DNA of 64,000 bases from an uncultured Microbacterium sp. GTDB taxonomy: Bacteria; Actinomycetota; Actinomycetes; Actinomycetales; Microbacteriaceae. The notes beneath the pieces were generated by a model. That model ran no database searches and had not been told where the DNA came from. It saw only the letters and a list, made by a program, of their open reading frames with translations. The stretch lies in the NCBI RefSeq assembly GCF_947489255.1, contig NZ_CANLCY010000001.1, forward strand, positions 310,001 to 374,000, given 5' to 3'. Position 1 is the stretch's first letter; each line of letters starts with the position of its first letter. Shown here piece by piece: positions 63,232-64,000 of this stretch. The position numbers and the translations under genes were made by a program.

Positions 63232-63539
63232 GACGCCTCGTCGACGCCCTCGGGCCACTCCACCGAGAGGCCCTCGACGTCGTGCTCGCCGAGGTAGTGC
63301 GCCACGAACGGGCAGGAGGGGATGACGGTGTCGCCGCGCCGCGCGAGATCGCTCAACGCCTCGCTCGCGAGCTTCGAGCCGAGACCCTTCCCCTTGAAGG
63401 CCGGGTCGATCTCGGTGTGGGGGAGCTCGACGCGGTCGCCCGCGGGCTCGAACTCGAGGAACCCGCCGAGCTCGTCGCCCACGTGGATCTCGTAGCGGTG
63501 CGCCTCGTCGTTGCGGGTCACGGTCAGGTCGTCGGCCAT
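63228..63539 (-). CDS. Small GNAT-type acetyltransferase (YidJ-like)
   Basis: A 103-residue compact GNAT protein. The acetyl-CoA motif is HTEIDPAFKGKGLGSKLA and the core ends CPFVAHYLGEH. ATG 63539 has AGGAGA upstream, and TACGTT near 63570 on the minus strand may be the -10. The substrate is unknown. It is translated with pirin. Confidence 0.85.
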   Translation of the reverse strand: MADDLTVTRNDEAHRYEIHVGDELGGFLEFEPAGDRVELPHTEIDPAFKGKGLGSKLASEALSDLARRGDTVIPSCPFVAHYLGEHDVEGLSVEWPEGVDEAS

Positions 63540-63674
63540 GGGGTCTCCTGTCGTCGGTGCTCACAGCAACGTATGCGCTGGCATGGATGTTCCGCCATCC
63601 CTGGACACGGGCGCCGCTGAGCATCACCGTTCGGCCGCGGGCGGCCGCCCGCCACGTCCAGACCGTGGCGCCCC

Positions 63675-64000
63675 TCAGGAGCGGGCGCGATGCCGCCGGA
63701 CGGCGGCCCGGTTCGCGCACCGCACCGAGCAGTAGCGCTGACGGCCGTTCCGCGTGACGTCGACCACCACCCGGTCGCAGGGCTCCGATGCGCAGCGGCC
63801 GAGGCGGTCCATCCCGCGGGTGACGAGGTGCAGCGAGGTCCCCACCGAGATGACGGCCGCGAGCACGCGCGGCAGCGCCTCGTCGCTGTCGCGGTAGTGC
63901 AGGTGCCACCCCTCACCGTCGTGATCCGTGAGACGCGGATACGCCGCGACGGCGGCCATCTGCTCGTTCAGCAGCGCGGCCCGTCCGGCCGGGTCGGCCT
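63675..64000 (-). CDS. CGNR zinc-finger protein, 5' end outside window
   Basis: The frame is open to the window edge, so the N-terminus is missing; at least 108 residues are present. The C-terminal zinc finger reads RCASEPCDRVVVDVTRNGRQ with CSVRCANRAAVRRH after it; the four Cys of the CGNR domain are intact. This family (stress-induced/ABATE-CGNR) consists of transcription regulators. An in-frame Met exists at about 63959 but the upstream sequence reads as normal protein. Confidence 0.87.
   Translation of the reverse strand, partial: ADPAGRAALLNEQMAAVAAYPRLTDHDGEGWHLHYRDSDEALPRVLAAVISVGTSLHLVTRGMDRLGRCASEPCDRVVVDVTRNGRQRYCSVRCANRAAVRRHRARS

Overview
The window is high-GC DNA with dense genes, many ATGA/GTGA stop-start overlaps, GTG starts and probable leaderless mRNAs. 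Gene content and order (SCP-like gene, purF/purM and DUF3073 in one neighbourhood, PurS/PurQ, a CebR-type cellobiose locus, an Rv2578c-like radical SAM gene) point to an actinobacterium. The heavy use of the heptamer GGATGCC/GGCATCC and the neutral-sugar ABC systems suggest a Microbacteriaceae member, probably Microbacterium or a close relative. The genus is an inference from sequence style, not from a search.

Layout. 1-6991: end of an XdhC gene, a MocA-like nucleotidyltransferase, then a complete ChvE-type monosaccharide ABC operon with a ROK regulator. 7143-9001: a secreted lytic transglycosylase and a 2-hydroxyacid dehydrogenase, converging on a strong hairpin. 9147-11908: a small GntR-controlled unit with ureidoglycolate lyase (AllA) and a flavoprotein. 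11921-12876: purQ and purS. 13249-19308: a cellobiose/beta-glucoside locus (binding protein, two permeases, GH1 beta-glucosidase, LacI/CebR-like regulator) with CebR-like operators laid over a clear promoter. 19309-31170: MerR and VOC genes, NhaA, a uracil/xanthine permease, purC, a BCCT betaine transporter, a PadR-MFS efflux pair, a methyltransferase with a broken GNAT remnant behind it, and purD.

31470-42060 is the conserved SCP / purM / purF / DUF3073 neighbourhood, split by an accessory island at about 31827-36858. The island holds eroded phage genes, three lower-GC genes that look like a defence-type cassette (a DUF3800-like gene divergent from a DUF4062 protein and a winged-helix/PLD-like protein), a strong terminator and a phage-type HNH endonuclease. 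This is the best candidate in the window for an undescribed system.

42237-53262: universal stress protein, PadR-DUF4097 pair, small membrane protein, Rho_N-domain protein with topoisomerase IB, paired CrcB fluoride channels, a large RND pump, a DUF998 membrane protein, an aldose epimerase and an ABM-domain membrane protein. 53315-53564 is an array of three palindromic repeats. 53805-64000: a DEAD-box helicase with a long RPARSFDR-type repeat domain, an Rv2578c-like radical SAM protein behind an SOS box, a VanY-type carboxypeptidase, a Tat-exported metallophosphoesterase with two coupled small genes, and a pirin-GNAT pair, ending in a partial CGNR regulator.

Purine synthesis genes (purS, purQ, purC, purD, purM, purF) are spread over about 29 kb. 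Genes that may relate to purine breakdown or uptake (XdhC, AllA, the flavoprotein, the NCS2 permease) lie among them. Positions were read by eye; no database search was run.
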